Shown piece by piece: positions 37,437 through 47,070 of a DNA stretch of 64,000 nucleotides. The stretch comes from Marinobacter sp. DY40_1A1. Its GTDB lineage: Bacteria > Pseudomonadota > Gammaproteobacteria > Pseudomonadales > Oleiphilaceae. The stretch lies in contig NZ_VCHA01000005.1 in NCBI RefSeq assembly GCF_016597815.1, forward strand, positions 124,001 through 188,000, read 5' to 3'. The translations under genes and the position numbers were made by a program. The stretch's first letter is position 1. Every line of letters begins with the position of its first letter. The notes under the pieces were generated by a model. It was not told the DNA's origin. It was given only the letters and a program-made list of their open reading frames with translations, and did not search any database.

Positions 37437-38231
37437 CTATTCCACTGTCGGGGCGTGATTGGGGCCCATGCTGTTTTGAAGATCAATCATCGACTGCTGG
37501 CTCACCTTTATCAAACCGCTTTGCGGGCGGTTCAGATCAACAACCAGTGTCATCAGCACTGCAAACGCCAGTATCAAGGGGATAGTGGCGACAAGTCGTC
37601 GTTTCCCTGTAAACCCGGCCTGAGTGCCCAGGGTGATCATCGTAAGCGCAATGATGGCGGATAGCGCTATCCATACAATGCCTGGAATACGGTTGCGCAA
37701 CGCATCGGTCAGGCGTTTCTCATGCATATCAATCACATCGTTGACAGACTGGACCACCAGCGAAGTGTTTGTATTGGGGCGCGCAATGGCTGCTGCTGAC
37801 ACCTGCGCCCACAAGAGGCTATGGAGTTCAACAGATTCGGCTATCAGGGCGTTCAGGTTGCGGGTATTCGCAGCTTCTAACCGAACATCAACGTAGTCCT
37901 GCAAAAGCCGTTTAACTTCGGTTTTATATTGCTGATCAAGCAGATCAGCTCGCAAGTAGGCCGTGCCGATGCTGTTGGCTTCCTGAAGCACATCCTGTTT
38001 TCTTTGGTCATTCTGAGACGAGGCCATGGAAAAAGTGAATGCCAGCACAAACGCTGCCATAGCTAACAAACCACCAACCATTGAACCTAAAGACGCCATT
38101 GCGTCTTCATCCCGGCGAGTTCGGGTGCGTACGCCAAATTGGTAGCCTATTTCGCCGAAAGCCATCATCAGAAATGCAACTGCTACGTAAAGACCAGTTA
38201 TAGGCAATGATTCAAACAACGCACTATTCAT
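37437..38231 (-). CDS. DUF4239 (bestrophin-like) membrane protein
   Basis: The 264-residue protein has two N-terminal helices (about 8-30, 50-72), a charged helical periplasmic or cytosolic segment (75-180), and two C-terminal helices (about 183-205, 213-233). This is the DUF4239 arrangement, which distantly resembles bestrophin channels. GGAG lies six bases before ATG 38231. The ATG overlaps by four bases the stop of a newly noted 35-residue ORF. Confidence 0.8.
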   Translation of the reverse strand: MNSALFESLPITGLYVAVAFLMMAFGEIGYQFGVRTRTRRDEDAMASLGSMVGGLLAMAAFVLAFTFSMASSQNDQRKQDVLQEANSIGTAYLRADLLDQQYKTEVKRLLQDYVDVRLEAANTRNLNALIAESVELHSLLWAQVSAAAIARPNTNTSLVVQSVNDVIDMHEKRLTDALRNRIPGIVWIALSAIIALTMITLGTQAGFTGKRRLVATIPLILAFAVLMTLVVDLNRPQSGLIKVSQQSMIDLQNSMGPNHAPTVE

Positions 38232-38335
38232 AGGTGCTCCAGCGCCGCGCAATGCTGCTCGTCTGCTATCGTTTTGGCAGAAAACGCGCGGCTAGAGAAC
38301 AATATGAGGCTGGCAACAACTCCCAAATATTGCAT
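38228..38335 (-). CDS. Small 35-residue ORF coupled to the DUF4239 gene
   Basis: The ORF starts at ATG 38335, eight or so bases after GAGG, and ends in an ATGA overlap with the DUF4239 start. The product opens with an apparent signal sequence (MQYLGVVASLILFSSRAFSA), followed by 15 polar residues with one Cys. Either it is a short exported peptide, or a leader ORF that couples translation of the membrane protein. No homologue is known to me. Confidence 0.5.
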   Translation of the reverse strand: MQYLGVVASLILFSSRAFSAKTIADEQHCAALEHL

Positions 38336-38434
38336 AGCTATACCTCTTGAAGCAGGGCTTCGGGAAGCGGGAATCCAGCCTCTATATTAGTTCAAATGCG
38401 ACAGAGCAAGCGTGATTTTCATCTCTTTCGACGC

Positions 38435-38788
38435 TCAGGATTCAGCACAGTTCTCTATTATTTTGCCGGAAGTGCCATCAGGCTTGTGGTGGAGCAGGGC
38501 AGCCTCAGCACCGGGCCCGGAGCCCTTTGTCCACCATTCCAGTTCGTTGCCAACGTAGCGTGAACCACTGGCAGACACTGCGATTTGCATGGTGTGCTTG
38601 GCACCCTTGTGCTGAATTACAGCAGATGTGTTGGAAGGGTAGGTTGCCGTAATCGTTTCGCCACTCTCGCATTGATAGGTGTGCGTGGCGGCTGTCTGGC
38701 TTCCGGCTTTTGCATCATCCTGTGGCGAACTTGCGCAGGCAGTGAGGAAAAGGGCAGACGCCAACGTAAGGGGAGCATAGATCTTCAT
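38435..38788 (-). CDS. MliC-type lipoprotein inhibitor of C-type lysozyme
   Basis: The 117-residue lipoprotein has lipobox LTAC (Cys18). The mature part follows the MliC pattern: YQCESGETITATYPSNTSAVI, then SASGSRYVGNELEWWTKGSGPGAEAALL, ending with a second Cys (ENCAES). MliC blocks host or predator lysozyme at the cell surface. Confidence 0.85.
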   Translation of the reverse strand: MKIYAPLTLASALFLTACASSPQDDAKAGSQTAATHTYQCESGETITATYPSNTSAVIQHKGAKHTMQIAVSASGSRYVGNELEWWTKGSGPGAEAALLHHKPDGTSGKIIENCAES

Positions 38789-38826
38789 ACATACCTCAAA
38801 AGTCAGATGAGTGATGGAAAAGTTGA

Positions 38827-40357
38827 TCAGGGTTCAATAAACCCTGAAAACTTTACTCCTGATAACAGAGCCATCTCCCGATGCCAAGTTGCCAAATCGT
38901 CTCTGTTGAATGAATTCAACGAATCGTGGCCACAAGCTCTGGCCATCACTTGCATCAACTCTACAGAGGCTTCAAAGAAATTCCTGAGCTGCCCGGCGGA
39001 TTTTTCGACGTTCAAACGCTGCCGAAGATCTGCTTTTTGTGTGGCTATACCGGCAGGGCAGTTGTTTGTATTACACATGCGTGCAGCGACACAGCCTATT
39101 GATTGCATGGCGCTGTTTGCTATGGCTACGCCATCGGCGCCCAAAGCCAGGGCCTTCACGAAATCCATGGGTGTGCGCAGGCCACCGGTAATAATCAGGG
39201 TAACGTCGCCACCCGCGTCTTGCTCATCCAGATAGCGCCGTGCCCTTGCAAGGGCTGGTATGGTTGGCACACTGATGTGATCGCGGAACATTTCCGGCGC
39301 TGCACCTGTGCCGCCGCCACGACCGTCCAATATGATGTAGTCAGCGCTGGCATCCAGAGCAAACTGAATGTCCTTTTCAATATGGTTGGCGCTGAGTTTG
39401 AAACCAATGGGAATGCCGCCCGTTACCTCACGCACGCGATCGGCAAATTTCTTGAAATCTGCAGCCGTGTGCAAATGTGGGGGGAGATACAGCAGGCTCG
39501 CCTTCGGGAATACCGCGAACCTGTGAAATTTTACCGACGTTTTTATTGCCTGGCAGATGGCCGCCAGTACCGGTTTTTGCGCCTTGCCCACCTTTGAAGT
39601 GGAAAGCCTGAACATCTTTCAGTTTTGCTTCGTCATACCCGAATTGCGCACTCGCCAATTCGTAAAAATAGCGGGAGTTAGCGGCCTGTTCCTCTGGCAG
39701 CATTCCGCCTTCTCCAGAGCAAATGCCTGTCCCTGCCATTTCGGCGCCTTTCGCCAAAGCCAGCTTGGCTTCTTCAGACAGGGCTCCGAAACTCATGTCG
39801 GAAACAAGCAGGGGAATCTTGAGCTTCAGCGGCTTTCTGGCTCTGGGCCCGATAACCAGCTCGGTACTAACGGGAACATCTTCAAGCAGAGGCTGTGTAG
39901 CCATTTGCGCCGTCATCACCTGAATATCATCCCAGTGCGGCAGCAAATGACGGGGCACCCCCATGGAGGTCATAGGACCATGGTGCCCCATCTTTGATAA
40001 GCCATCTCTGGCCAGTTGATGTATGAACTCGACCGTAGGTTCCTCAACAGTGGCACTTGCCACGGGAATCTCACTTGCTCCCGCTTTGATGCCAGGCCCT
40101 TCCTTGCCAACTGCACTGGCATCAAACTGCTTATGAGTACCATCGCAAAACGGCAGATTTGCCGAATGTTTGCACTGGCACAAATAGGCATCACCAGATT
40201 TTTCAGCCGTGAAGGGTTTTGGTTTGAACTCAGTTCCCACGTGGGAACCGTCGCAAAACGGCTGTTTGCTGGAACGGCCACAGGTGCAAAAGTAGTATTC
40301 CTCGCCGTCTGCAAGATCCACTTTTACAGGCCTGTTATTCGCTACGATCGGGTTCAT
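38827..40357 (-). pseudogene. CDGSH iron-sulfur / glutamate-synthase-like FMN protein, frameshifted
   Basis: Two overlapping frames encode one family. The 5' frame (40357 to about 39484) carries two CDGSH iron-sulfur motifs (Cys24, Cys26, Cys35, His39 and Cys60, Cys62, Cys71, His75) and the start of the GltS FMN barrel. The 3' frame (about 39479 to 38827) continues with DFKKFADRVREVTGGIPIGF and the cluster region CNTNNCPAGIATQ. The switch is at a run of six G (39479-39484). Removing one restores SPPHLHTAADFKKF and a single product of about 509 residues. It is either a real frameshift or a sequencing error. Ferredoxin-dependent FMN oxidoreductase activity is likely; the substrate is unknown. 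Confidence 0.85.
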
Positions 40358-40384
40358 TAATTAACTCCAGGGTTCAGCGTCAGC

Positions 40385-41638
40385 TTATATGCCCATGCAG
40401 TTGGCGTAGTAGGTTGTAGTGGCCGGCCAGTCTGAAAAAATGCCGATTACACCCACTTCCTGAGCCAACACATCAATCACCGTGAACATGTCACCGTCAT
40501 TGTTGATGGCATCGGTTACGCTCTGATAGTACCACCCGCCGCCAGAGTTTAGTGGCCCGCTGCGCTCAAGCGACCAGCCAATCAGGTCAAGGCCTGCGGA
40601 TTTGGCGTTGAGAGCGTACTCGGAAGGTACAATTTCGTTGTTGCTGTTCAGGGTCAGCATTTTCCAGATTGCAGGTGCCAGAACAGGAACCCCTTGCTGA
40701 ACGAGCTTCTCCATGTGTTCCAGGGATACGTTTTCAGGGGAGTGGTCGTCTTCATCAAGGAATACTGCCTGTTTTCCGAATTCAGGCGTTTCGTTTACCC
40801 AGAAAATCACGTCTTCCAGCAGGAACGATTGAGGCCAAACATCGGAGGGGCTAACGCCCGCCTGACGGTATTCATTGATCATCTGGCGCGCATAATCCTG
40901 CTGTGTGTACTCGCCTTCAAAAGGCATATCAACCACCGGGGTTTTCAGTTCCGGTGTAAATTGAACGCCCAACTCTTTGAGTAGTTCAATGCTTTCGCGA
41001 TGGCTTAGCAAGGTACCGTTTGTTGAATATAAATCGGTTCGCCAGGCTGCAGTGCCGCCCAGATATTCCTCCGGGGTCGTTGCATCCGGGTTAAATGCGT
41101 CCATCTTTCCTCTGAGCGATTTAAACTCAGCCAATGTAATGTCGCTTGTGCGGCATTCAGCTTCTGCTTTTGTGCCTGTGGCCGGATCTGCAGGGGTGAA
41201 AGGCTTTGTGCACTTGGCGTTCAATTCCGGTACAGCCACTATGTTGGTGGTGGTGTGCAGATCATTCTGGGCGTGGCGGCACACAAGTTGCCTGTCCTTG
41301 GTAAAGGCCACGTCGCACTCCACAATCCCGGCCCCCATTCTGGCGGCAGCTATGTAGGATTCGCGGGTATGCTCGGGAAACTGCATGGGGGCACCCCGGT
41401 GGCCGATAGAGAAGGTCGACGACGTTACCGGCTTGGATTCACACGCTTGCAAGGACTGCTTCAGCTTGCCCTCGTCCATGTTGTTAACCAGGAAGTAAGG
41501 CCGTGGCCCAAGCTGAACCAGCGCCTGGCCATCTGTAGGGGTGGCTTCAGGTGCGTTGGTATCGTGGTGCATGCTGCTGCAACCAGACATAACCGCAAGA
41601 GAGCCAACTAGCAAAGGAAGGTACAAAGTGCGTTTCAT
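40385..41638 (-). CDS. Glycerophosphodiester phosphodiesterase lipoprotein
   Basis: The 417-residue protein has lipobox MSGCSS (about Cys20). The GDPD barrel opens with [21 protein letters not shown] and continues [21 protein letters not shown], supplying the catalytic His pair and metal Glu/Asp. A Cys-containing insertion (ECRTSD) follows. It should hydrolyse glycerophosphodiesters to glycerol-3-phosphate and an alcohol in the periplasm. It lies 73 nt after the DeoR gene, and its product could feed the adjacent uptake operon. Confidence 0.9.
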   Translation of the reverse strand: MKRTLYLPLLVGSLAVMSGCSSMHHDTNAPEATPTDGQALVQLGPRPYFLVNNMDEGKLKQSLQACESKPVTSSTFSIGHRGAPMQFPEHTRESYIAAARMGAGIVECDVAFTKDRQLVCRHAQNDLHTTTNIVAVPELNAKCTKPFTPADPATGTKAEAECRTSDITLAEFKSLRGKMDAFNPDATTPEEYLGGTAAWRTDLYSTNGTLLSHRESIELLKELGVQFTPELKTPVVDMPFEGEYTQQDYARQMINEYRQAGVSPSDVWPQSFLLEDVIFWVNETPEFGKQAVFLDEDDHSPENVSLEHMEKLVQQGVPVLAPAIWKMLTLNSNNEIVPSEYALNAKSAGLDLIGWSLERSGPLNSGGGWYYQSVTDAINNDGDMFTVIDVLAQEVGVIGIFSDWPATTTYYANCMGI

Positions 41639-41711
41639 GACAGAATCCTTCTGTATTTTTTGTTTAGGTTTGTAGTTCCGAGCTGAACATTAGTAGCCAC
41701 CTCTTTAATGG

Positions 41712-42497
41712 TCAACTAATCACAGGTTGTGATTCGTCGCACTCAATAATGGCTATATAAGCGGGCAGATTTGCCCGTTGTTTCCGGGGTACGGAATCGG
41801 TATAAAAACGGTCAACATACTTGAACGTTGCGACCTTGCAGTGTGAATTCAGAGTCCATTTTCTGTGGTCTGCCACAAGCATACGGGTTCTGGTATTTGC
41901 AATGATTGCACGGCTAACTTCAGCCTCGCGGATTTCGTGATCCATCAAGCCTTGTTCCAGGTCCATACTTCCGGCACTGAAAATACCAAAGTCGGTTGTG
42001 AAAGAACTGAAGAAGCTGGTGACCTCGGGGCCAACCACATCGTGATGGTTGTGCCGGTACATGCCACCCGACACGATAACCTCAATACCCGGGTTGCTCG
42101 ATAGGGCTGCTGCTACGCTGAGGTTGTTAGTCAGTATTCGAAGGGATTGATGATGAATCAACGCTTTCGCGACCTGCTCAACCGTACTGCCAACACCCAG
42201 ACTAACGGTAGCGCCTTCCGGAATATCTGCCGCAACGCGTTTAGCCATCAGTTGTTTGACTAGCTGATGGGTGGGTTGTTCATCATGCAGGTAGGCCAGG
42301 TTAGAAGCGGGTTTTGCTGGCGGCAGGCTGACACCGCCATAACGGCGCCGTAACAAACCCAATTCGCACATCTTGTTGATGTCGCGACGAATGGTTTGCG
42401 TGGTGACGCCAAAGCGCTGAGCTATGTCTTCAACTTCGACATGCTCCTGTTCATGCACCCATTCCAGGATGCAGCGCTGGCGTTCTTTGGCACTCAT
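41712..42497 (-). CDS. DeoR/GlpR-family transcriptional repressor
   Basis: The 261-residue regulator has an N-terminal winged helix (SAKERQRCILEWVHE ... VTTQTIRRDINKMCELGLLRRRYGG). A DeoRC sugar-phosphate sensor follows, with SLGVGSTVEQVAKAL and VIVSGGMYRHNHHDVVG. Such repressors release DNA when a phosphorylated sugar or glycerol-3-phosphate binds. It is the sixth gene from phnD, and a GlpR-like palindrome sits before phnD. ATG 42497 starts the conserved helix, 16 nt after the HAD stop. Confidence 0.92.
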   Translation of the reverse strand: MSAKERQRCILEWVHEQEHVEVEDIAQRFGVTTQTIRRDINKMCELGLLRRRYGGVSLPPAKPASNLAYLHDEQPTHQLVKQLMAKRVAADIPEGATVSLGVGSTVEQVAKALIHHQSLRILTNNLSVAAALSSNPGIEVIVSGGMYRHNHHDVVGPEVTSFFSSFTTDFGIFSAGSMDLEQGLMDHEIREAEVSRAIIANTRTRMLVADHRKWTLNSHCKVATFKYVDRFYTDSVPRKQRANLPAYIAIIECDESQPVIS

Positions 42498-42513
42498 CAG
42501 ATTAGGTGCTCGG

Positions 42514-43308
42514 TCAGGTGCGATGTTGCAGCCAGGCCTCTGCCATTTCAGCAAAGCCCAAACCCGAGGGCTGGCTGACAATTGCCGCGGGCTGATGGGT
42601 CATAACGGGTAAATGCTTACGAATATTGGCCACACCAACACTCATCGGAAAACTGCGGAACATGCTCTCGTCGTTGGGTGCATCACCAATGAAAACAGAG
42701 CGCTTCTGCAAGGACTCGATATCCAGCCCCAGTAACTCCTGGCCCACTCGAAGCGACATAGTGGATTTGTCGAAATCGCCGAGCCAGATATTGATGTGGA
42801 TAGAGCTTTGGCGAACGCTGAAGCCCTGAGCCACCAGAGGATCGTGAATCGCAGCTACCTGTTCAGGTGTCAGCGATTCCTGCTGGTTGTAGTCCACGGC
42901 AACGTCTACAAAACGGAAGGGTTGGTCTGTGGCCAGCTTGGCCTCGAAGTCCAGATCCAATGCGGCAACCGCATTCAAGATGGCCTGCTGGTCGCGGCGG
43001 TGTTTGGCCTCGTTTTCCCAGAAGTGCCAGCTAACTGTTTGTGGGGCAGTGCGTTCGGCATAGAAGGCTCCGCCTTCACCAATAACCGCTTTTACTGGCC
43101 AGGTACGAATGATCTGATCACACCAGCCAGCGCAGCCTCCGGTTACCGGGATGATACTGATGCCGGCCTCTGCCAAACGGCAGATAGCCTGATAGGTCTC
43201 TGGCAGAAGCCGGCCACCGGTGGTGAGCGTATCGTCCACATCGGTGAAGAGAATGTCGGCCTTGCCAAAATCGATACTGTCTTTCATAGAATCGGTTTTC
43301 CAGTCCAT
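42514..43308 (-). CDS. HAD-superfamily (type IIB) phosphatase
   Basis: The 264-residue protein has motif I TDVDDTLTTGG (nucleophile Asp), motif II VTGGCAG, and motif IV IGDAPNDESMF. The large cap between residues 80 and 190 is typical of Cof/sucrose-phosphatase-like HADs. It probably removes phosphate from a small imported metabolite. ATG 43308 is chosen; ATG 43287 is equally possible. It sits between phnE and the DeoR gene. Confidence 0.85.
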   Translation of the reverse strand: MDWKTDSMKDSIDFGKADILFTDVDDTLTTGGRLLPETYQAICRLAEAGISIIPVTGGCAGWCDQIIRTWPVKAVIGEGGAFYAERTAPQTVSWHFWENEAKHRRDQQAILNAVAALDLDFEAKLATDQPFRFVDVAVDYNQQESLTPEQVAAIHDPLVAQGFSVRQSSIHINIWLGDFDKSTMSLRVGQELLGLDIESLQKRSVFIGDAPNDESMFRSFPMSVGVANIRKHLPVMTHQPAAIVSQPSGLGFAEMAEAWLQHRT

Positions 43309-43357
43309 AGTGCGAGCGCCTGCCGCCCGAAACGCTCGGGCGACAAGCAACTCCAGG

Positions 43358-44167
43358 TCAAATTACTTTTTTGCGCAGGACGCTGGTCAGCGCCTCGCCC
43401 AGAATGACCAACACAACGATTGCGAGCAGGATAGTTGCAACAGTTTGCCAAGCAAACATGTCGATGGAACCCTGCAACAGCACCCCGATACCACCAGCAC
43501 CCACCAAGCCCAACACAGTGGATTCACGGATGTTGATATCCCAACGGAGAATAATGATGGCAAAAAAGGCCGGCATTACCTGAGGCACAATCGCATACAG
43601 AACCACCTTCATTTTGCTGGCACCGGTTGCTTCCATGGCTTCCACCGGGCGGCGGTCAATCTCTTCTATCGCCTCGCCCATCAGCTTGCCGATAAACCCG
43701 ACTGAGCGGAACATCACCGCCAAAATACCGGCCAGCACGCCGGGGCCAAAAATAGCCACGAACAGCAATGCCCAGATAATGGTGTTCACAGAGCGGCTGG
43801 ATACCAGAATGAACCGGCCAATCCAGAGCGTGATCTTGTTCGGTGTGGTGTTCTGAGCCGCTATGTAAGACACCGGCAGAGCGATGAAAATCGTCAGCAT
43901 GGTGGACAGGGTGGCAATGTGCACCGTCTCCAGCATGGCGGAGAAAATCGCACTCCACTTGCTGAATTCCGGCGGCCACATGCGTGCGCCCAAGCTTTGG
44001 ATCTGGTTGGGCGCATCCCAAACCCAGGGCCAAAAAATATCAATATCACGCACGGCCCAAACAACAGCTATCAGCGTGGCCAGGTAGACCGCATAGCGCG
44101 TAAGCTGTTCTTTACGGTCGTAGCGCGACCAGACTCGGTCGGTCAGTTTTGCAGCGTGATCTACCAT
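43358..44167 (-). CDS. phnE: Phosphonate-type ABC transporter permease, second copy
   Basis: The 269-residue inner-membrane permease has about six helices and the EAA-like loop AIEEIDRRPVEAMEATGASKMKVVLYAIVPQ. ATG 44167 has GAGG eight bases upstream inside the previous gene, and overlaps that gene by seven bases. Together with the preceding permease it likely forms a heterodimer. Confidence 0.92.
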   Translation of the reverse strand: MVDHAAKLTDRVWSRYDRKEQLTRYAVYLATLIAVVWAVRDIDIFWPWVWDAPNQIQSLGARMWPPEFSKWSAIFSAMLETVHIATLSTMLTIFIALPVSYIAAQNTTPNKITLWIGRFILVSSRSVNTIIWALLFVAIFGPGVLAGILAVMFRSVGFIGKLMGEAIEEIDRRPVEAMEATGASKMKVVLYAIVPQVMPAFFAIIILRWDINIRESTVLGLVGAGGIGVLLQGSIDMFAWQTVATILLAIVVLVILGEALTSVLRKKVI

Positions 44168-44979
44168 ACTTTTTTCCTCACCCATCCGCTCAAGCCTTCA
44201 CTGACCAGAATGATCGCAATAATCATCAGCAAAATGGCAAAGGCGAAATCGTAATCGTAACGTCCGAAAGCGTTCATCAGCGTGCCACCGATACCACCGG
44301 CACCCACAATGCCAACAACGGCCGATGCGCGAAGGTTACTGTCGAGCTGATACATGGATAGCCCGATCTGGCGCGGCATGATCTGTGGGAAAACCCCATA
44401 AACCAGGATTTTCATGTAACCGGCGCCAACAGAGCGCATGGCTTCAACCTGGCCCCAATCAATTTCTTCAATCTCTTCTGCCAATAACTTGGCAACGAAG
44501 CCGATGGAATAGAGAGTCAGGGTAAGAATGCCCGCCATGGGGCCAAAGCCCACCGCTGCAACAAACAGAATGGCGACGATAACCGGGTGAAAGCTGCGGG
44601 AGACGATAATAAGAGTCCGCCCCAGAATGTAAACGGGAAGGGGCGCTACGTTACGAGCCGCCATGACCGCAATGGGAACCGACAGGAGAACACCCAGCAT
44701 GGTCGCCAAAAAGGCGATCTGGAAGCTTTCCTTGAAGCCCGTCCACAGCAGCCCGCCGCGTTCAAAACTGGGAGGGAAAGCGCCGCCAAAAATTTTGCCT
44801 GCACGGGGCAAGCCTTCAGCGATACGCTGCCAATCAAAAGGCAGTGTTGAGAATGCCCAGTACAAGTAGGCCAGGGTGATTGCGACCAATCCATAGCGAA
44901 TCCAGGGATTTGCTATGAAAGGGGGCTTTTTCCAGACCCTGCCCGGCTGTGCACCGGATGCAGTGTTCCCGGATGTCAT
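44161..44979 (-). CDS. phnE: Phosphonate-type ABC transporter permease, first copy
   Basis: The 272-residue permease has the PhnE loop EIEEIDWGQVEAMRSVGAGYMKILVYGVFPQ and a glycine-rich GIVGAGGIGGTL turn. The ATG overlaps the phnC stop (ATGA) and the stop overlaps the next permease start. The three genes are therefore translationally linked. Confidence 0.92.
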   Translation of the reverse strand: MTSGNTASGAQPGRVWKKPPFIANPWIRYGLVAITLAYLYWAFSTLPFDWQRIAEGLPRAGKIFGGAFPPSFERGGLLWTGFKESFQIAFLATMLGVLLSVPIAVMAARNVAPLPVYILGRTLIIVSRSFHPVIVAILFVAAVGFGPMAGILTLTLYSIGFVAKLLAEEIEEIDWGQVEAMRSVGAGYMKILVYGVFPQIMPRQIGLSMYQLDSNLRASAVVGIVGAGGIGGTLMNAFGRYDYDFAFAILLMIIAIILVSEGLSGWVRKKVW

Positions 44980-45770
44980 GCCGAAGCCTCCTCAGTTGGG
45001 GATGCAGGCTCACCAGCATCTTCTTCCGGCGACTCAATGCCACCGTAAATGGCATCCAGAGCATCCTGGTTGAAGTCTTTGGGTTCACCGTCAAAAATCA
45101 TCTGCCCATGACGCATGCCGACAATACGGTCGGTGTACATACGCGCCTGAGTTACGTTGTGAATGTTGATTAGTACAGGCAAAGACATTTCACTGGCAAG
45201 GCTTTGCAGCAGGCTCATGATCTGCTGTGAGGTTTTCGGGTCCAACGACGCCGTGGGCTCATCGGCCAAAAGAATTTCGGGCTCTTGCATCAAAGCACGT
45301 ACCACGGCAACACGCTGGCGTTCACCACCGGAGAGTTGGTCGGCACGTTTATCGGCGTAGTGGGCGATACCCACACGCTCCATGAGGCTGAACGCGCGGT
45401 CGATATCCGATTGTGGGAAGCGACGAGTCAAAGCCTGAAAGAAGGACACATAGCCCAAGCGACCGGAGAGCACGTTTTCCATAACGGTTAAACGGTCAAT
45501 CAGGTTAAAGCCCTGAAACACCATACCGATCCGCCGACGAGAGTGGCGCAGGTCGCTTCCGCGAAGATTGACCAACTCGTGGCCGTTCAGCTTGATCGAA
45601 CCCGACGTTGGCTCGACCAACCGGTTGATGCATCGTAACAAGGTGCTTTTACCTGCACCGGATGCGCCGACGATGGAAACAACACTGCTGCCTTCCACCT
45701 TCAGATTCAGGCCTTTGAGCACAGGTTCGTTTTGCCCGTAACGTTTTACGAGGTTGGTAATCTCTAACAT
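44976..45770 (-). CDS. phnC: Phosphonate-type ABC transporter ATP-binding protein
   Basis: The 264-residue ATPase has Walker A GASGAGKS (35-42), Q-loop MVFQGFNLID, signature LSGGERQRVAVVRAL, Walker B ILLADEP and switch NIHNVTQA. The LIDRLTVMENVLSGRLGYVSFFQALTR region is distinctive for PhnC. It is encoded 52 nt after phnD. Confidence 0.94.
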   Translation of the reverse strand: MLEITNLVKRYGQNEPVLKGLNLKVEGSSVVSIVGASGAGKSTLLRCINRLVEPTSGSIKLNGHELVNLRGSDLRHSRRRIGMVFQGFNLIDRLTVMENVLSGRLGYVSFFQALTRRFPQSDIDRAFSLMERVGIAHYADKRADQLSGGERQRVAVVRALMQEPEILLADEPTASLDPKTSQQIMSLLQSLASEMSLPVLINIHNVTQARMYTDRIVGMRHGQMIFDGEPKDFNQDALDAIYGGIESPEEDAGEPASPTEEASA

Positions 45771-45822
45771 GTGTTTACTCCGGATAGAGCCTCTGGCGCG
45801 ATGCCAGAGGCTCCTGGGCTAC

Positions 45823-46815
45823 TTATTTAAGGTTATCGCGGGTGTACTGAACGCCATTAGAGGCCTGGATGGTGCGGATGACCTTCCAGTTATCTTTGTA
45901 GTTGATGGGAATGAACGTTTCGACGCCTTCAAATTCCTCACCGAGCTCAGTGCCGGCAAACTTGAAGGTGTAAAACGCTTCGCGGATCTTCTCAACCAGA
46001 TCCGGGTGCAGGTTGTGCGCATAGTTGTATGAGGTAGTCGGGAAGCGATCTGATTCCCAAACCAGACGCACGTCGTCTGTGTCATACAGCCCGCGAGCCG
46101 CCATACGCTCCACGACTTCTGATGCTACCGGAGCGGCATCATAGTCTTTTGCGACCACACCCAGCATGGACTGGTCATGGCTACCTGAGAAGGAAATCTC
46201 ATAGTCTTCTCCAGGTACGATGCCCATCTCAGGGAACAGGGCCCGTGGAGCCTGGTTACCAGAGTTAGACGTTGGGGAAGTGTGAGCTACGCGCTTGCCC
46301 TTCAGATCTTTCATCTCATGAATATCTGAATCAACGTGGGTGAACACCTGCAACGTATAACCAAACTGACCTGTTTCTGAACCCATCAGCGCAAAAGGAA
46401 CCGCACCAGCCAGGTTTACCGCAAAAGGCGTTGGGCCAGTGGAGAAACCAGCAATATGCAGACGGCCACTGCGCATAGCTTCTACTTGAGCTGAGTTGGA
46501 CTGAACAGCAAAGAAGCGAACATCACGGCCGGTCACTTCCGAAAGATGATCGATAAACGGCTGCCAAATATCGGAATAAATGGCGGGGTCTTCAACCGGG
46601 GTGTAGGCAAAAATCAGGGTGTTGGGATCGTTCCACTTGGACTTGTCCGCAGGCAAGTCTGCAACCATGTCGCCATTTTCATCGCAATACAGAGTATCCA
46701 GTGCGCCTCTCTCGCAGTCGGCAAACGCCTGACCGCTGAAACTTGCCATCAAAACGGAAGCCGCTAAGGCAGCAGAGGGCAGTACCCCGGGAAGCTTTTT
46801 TTTATGGAAATTCAT
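45823..46815 (-). CDS. phnD: Phosphonate-type periplasmic binding protein
   Basis: The 330-residue protein has a signal peptide (ending GQAFAD). The PhnD/PtxB fold is visible in LIFAYTPVEDPAIYSDIWQPFIDHLSEVTGR, IAGFSTGPTPFAVNL, and LKGKRVAHTSPTSNSGNQAPRALF (ligand loop). GGAG is eight bases before ATG 46815; the longer in-frame start runs through the promoter. It leads the uptake operon. The ligand may be a phosphonate or a phosphate ester. Confidence 0.92.
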   Translation of the reverse strand: MNFHKKKLPGVLPSAALAASVLMASFSGQAFADCERGALDTLYCDENGDMVADLPADKSKWNDPNTLIFAYTPVEDPAIYSDIWQPFIDHLSEVTGRDVRFFAVQSNSAQVEAMRSGRLHIAGFSTGPTPFAVNLAGAVPFALMGSETGQFGYTLQVFTHVDSDIHEMKDLKGKRVAHTSPTSNSGNQAPRALFPEMGIVPGEDYEISFSGSHDQSMLGVVAKDYDAAPVASEVVERMAARGLYDTDDVRLVWESDRFPTTSYNYAHNLHPDLVEKIREAFYTFKFAGTELGEEFEGVETFIPINYKDNWKVIRTIQASNGVQYTRDNLK

Positions 46816-46861
46816 TGTGATTCTCCGTCGGGAGCGGTCCAAGCATGGGGTTCCATGCGGT

Positions 46862-46927
46862 TTAATTGAACATCTGGGGAGGGCCGACTCCAATTGGTTT
46901 TTTATTGCTAGATGTTCAATTGAACAT
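46862..46927 (-). promoter_or_regulatory. Two GlpR-like operator sites upstream of phnD
   Basis: A perfect 16-bp palindrome ATGTTCAATTGAACAT lies at 46912-46927. A second copy in inverted orientation (AGATGTTCAATTAAA on the minus strand) lies at 46862-46875. They are about 97-112 and 47-60 bp before the phnD start. The sequence resembles the E. coli GlpR operator (TGTTCG...CGAACA), so the DeoR-family repressor encoded in the operon is the likely binder. Confidence 0.65.
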
Positions 46928-47070
46928 TCATAGTAGCAGCAACTTGCCATGAGGCAAGACCGGGAGTGCATGAAATGAAGACACAACCTGAGAGCAAACG
47001 CGGGAAGAGAGGAACAAATGGATGCAGCGGTGGATGTGACAGCGCCATTCCACCGCTATTTGGGAGGGAC

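Noticed and set aside
41655..41695. GTTC...GAAC half-sites upstream of the GDPD gene as a further repressor operator
   Set aside because: The spacer is six rather than four bases and the flanks do not match the phnD palindrome.
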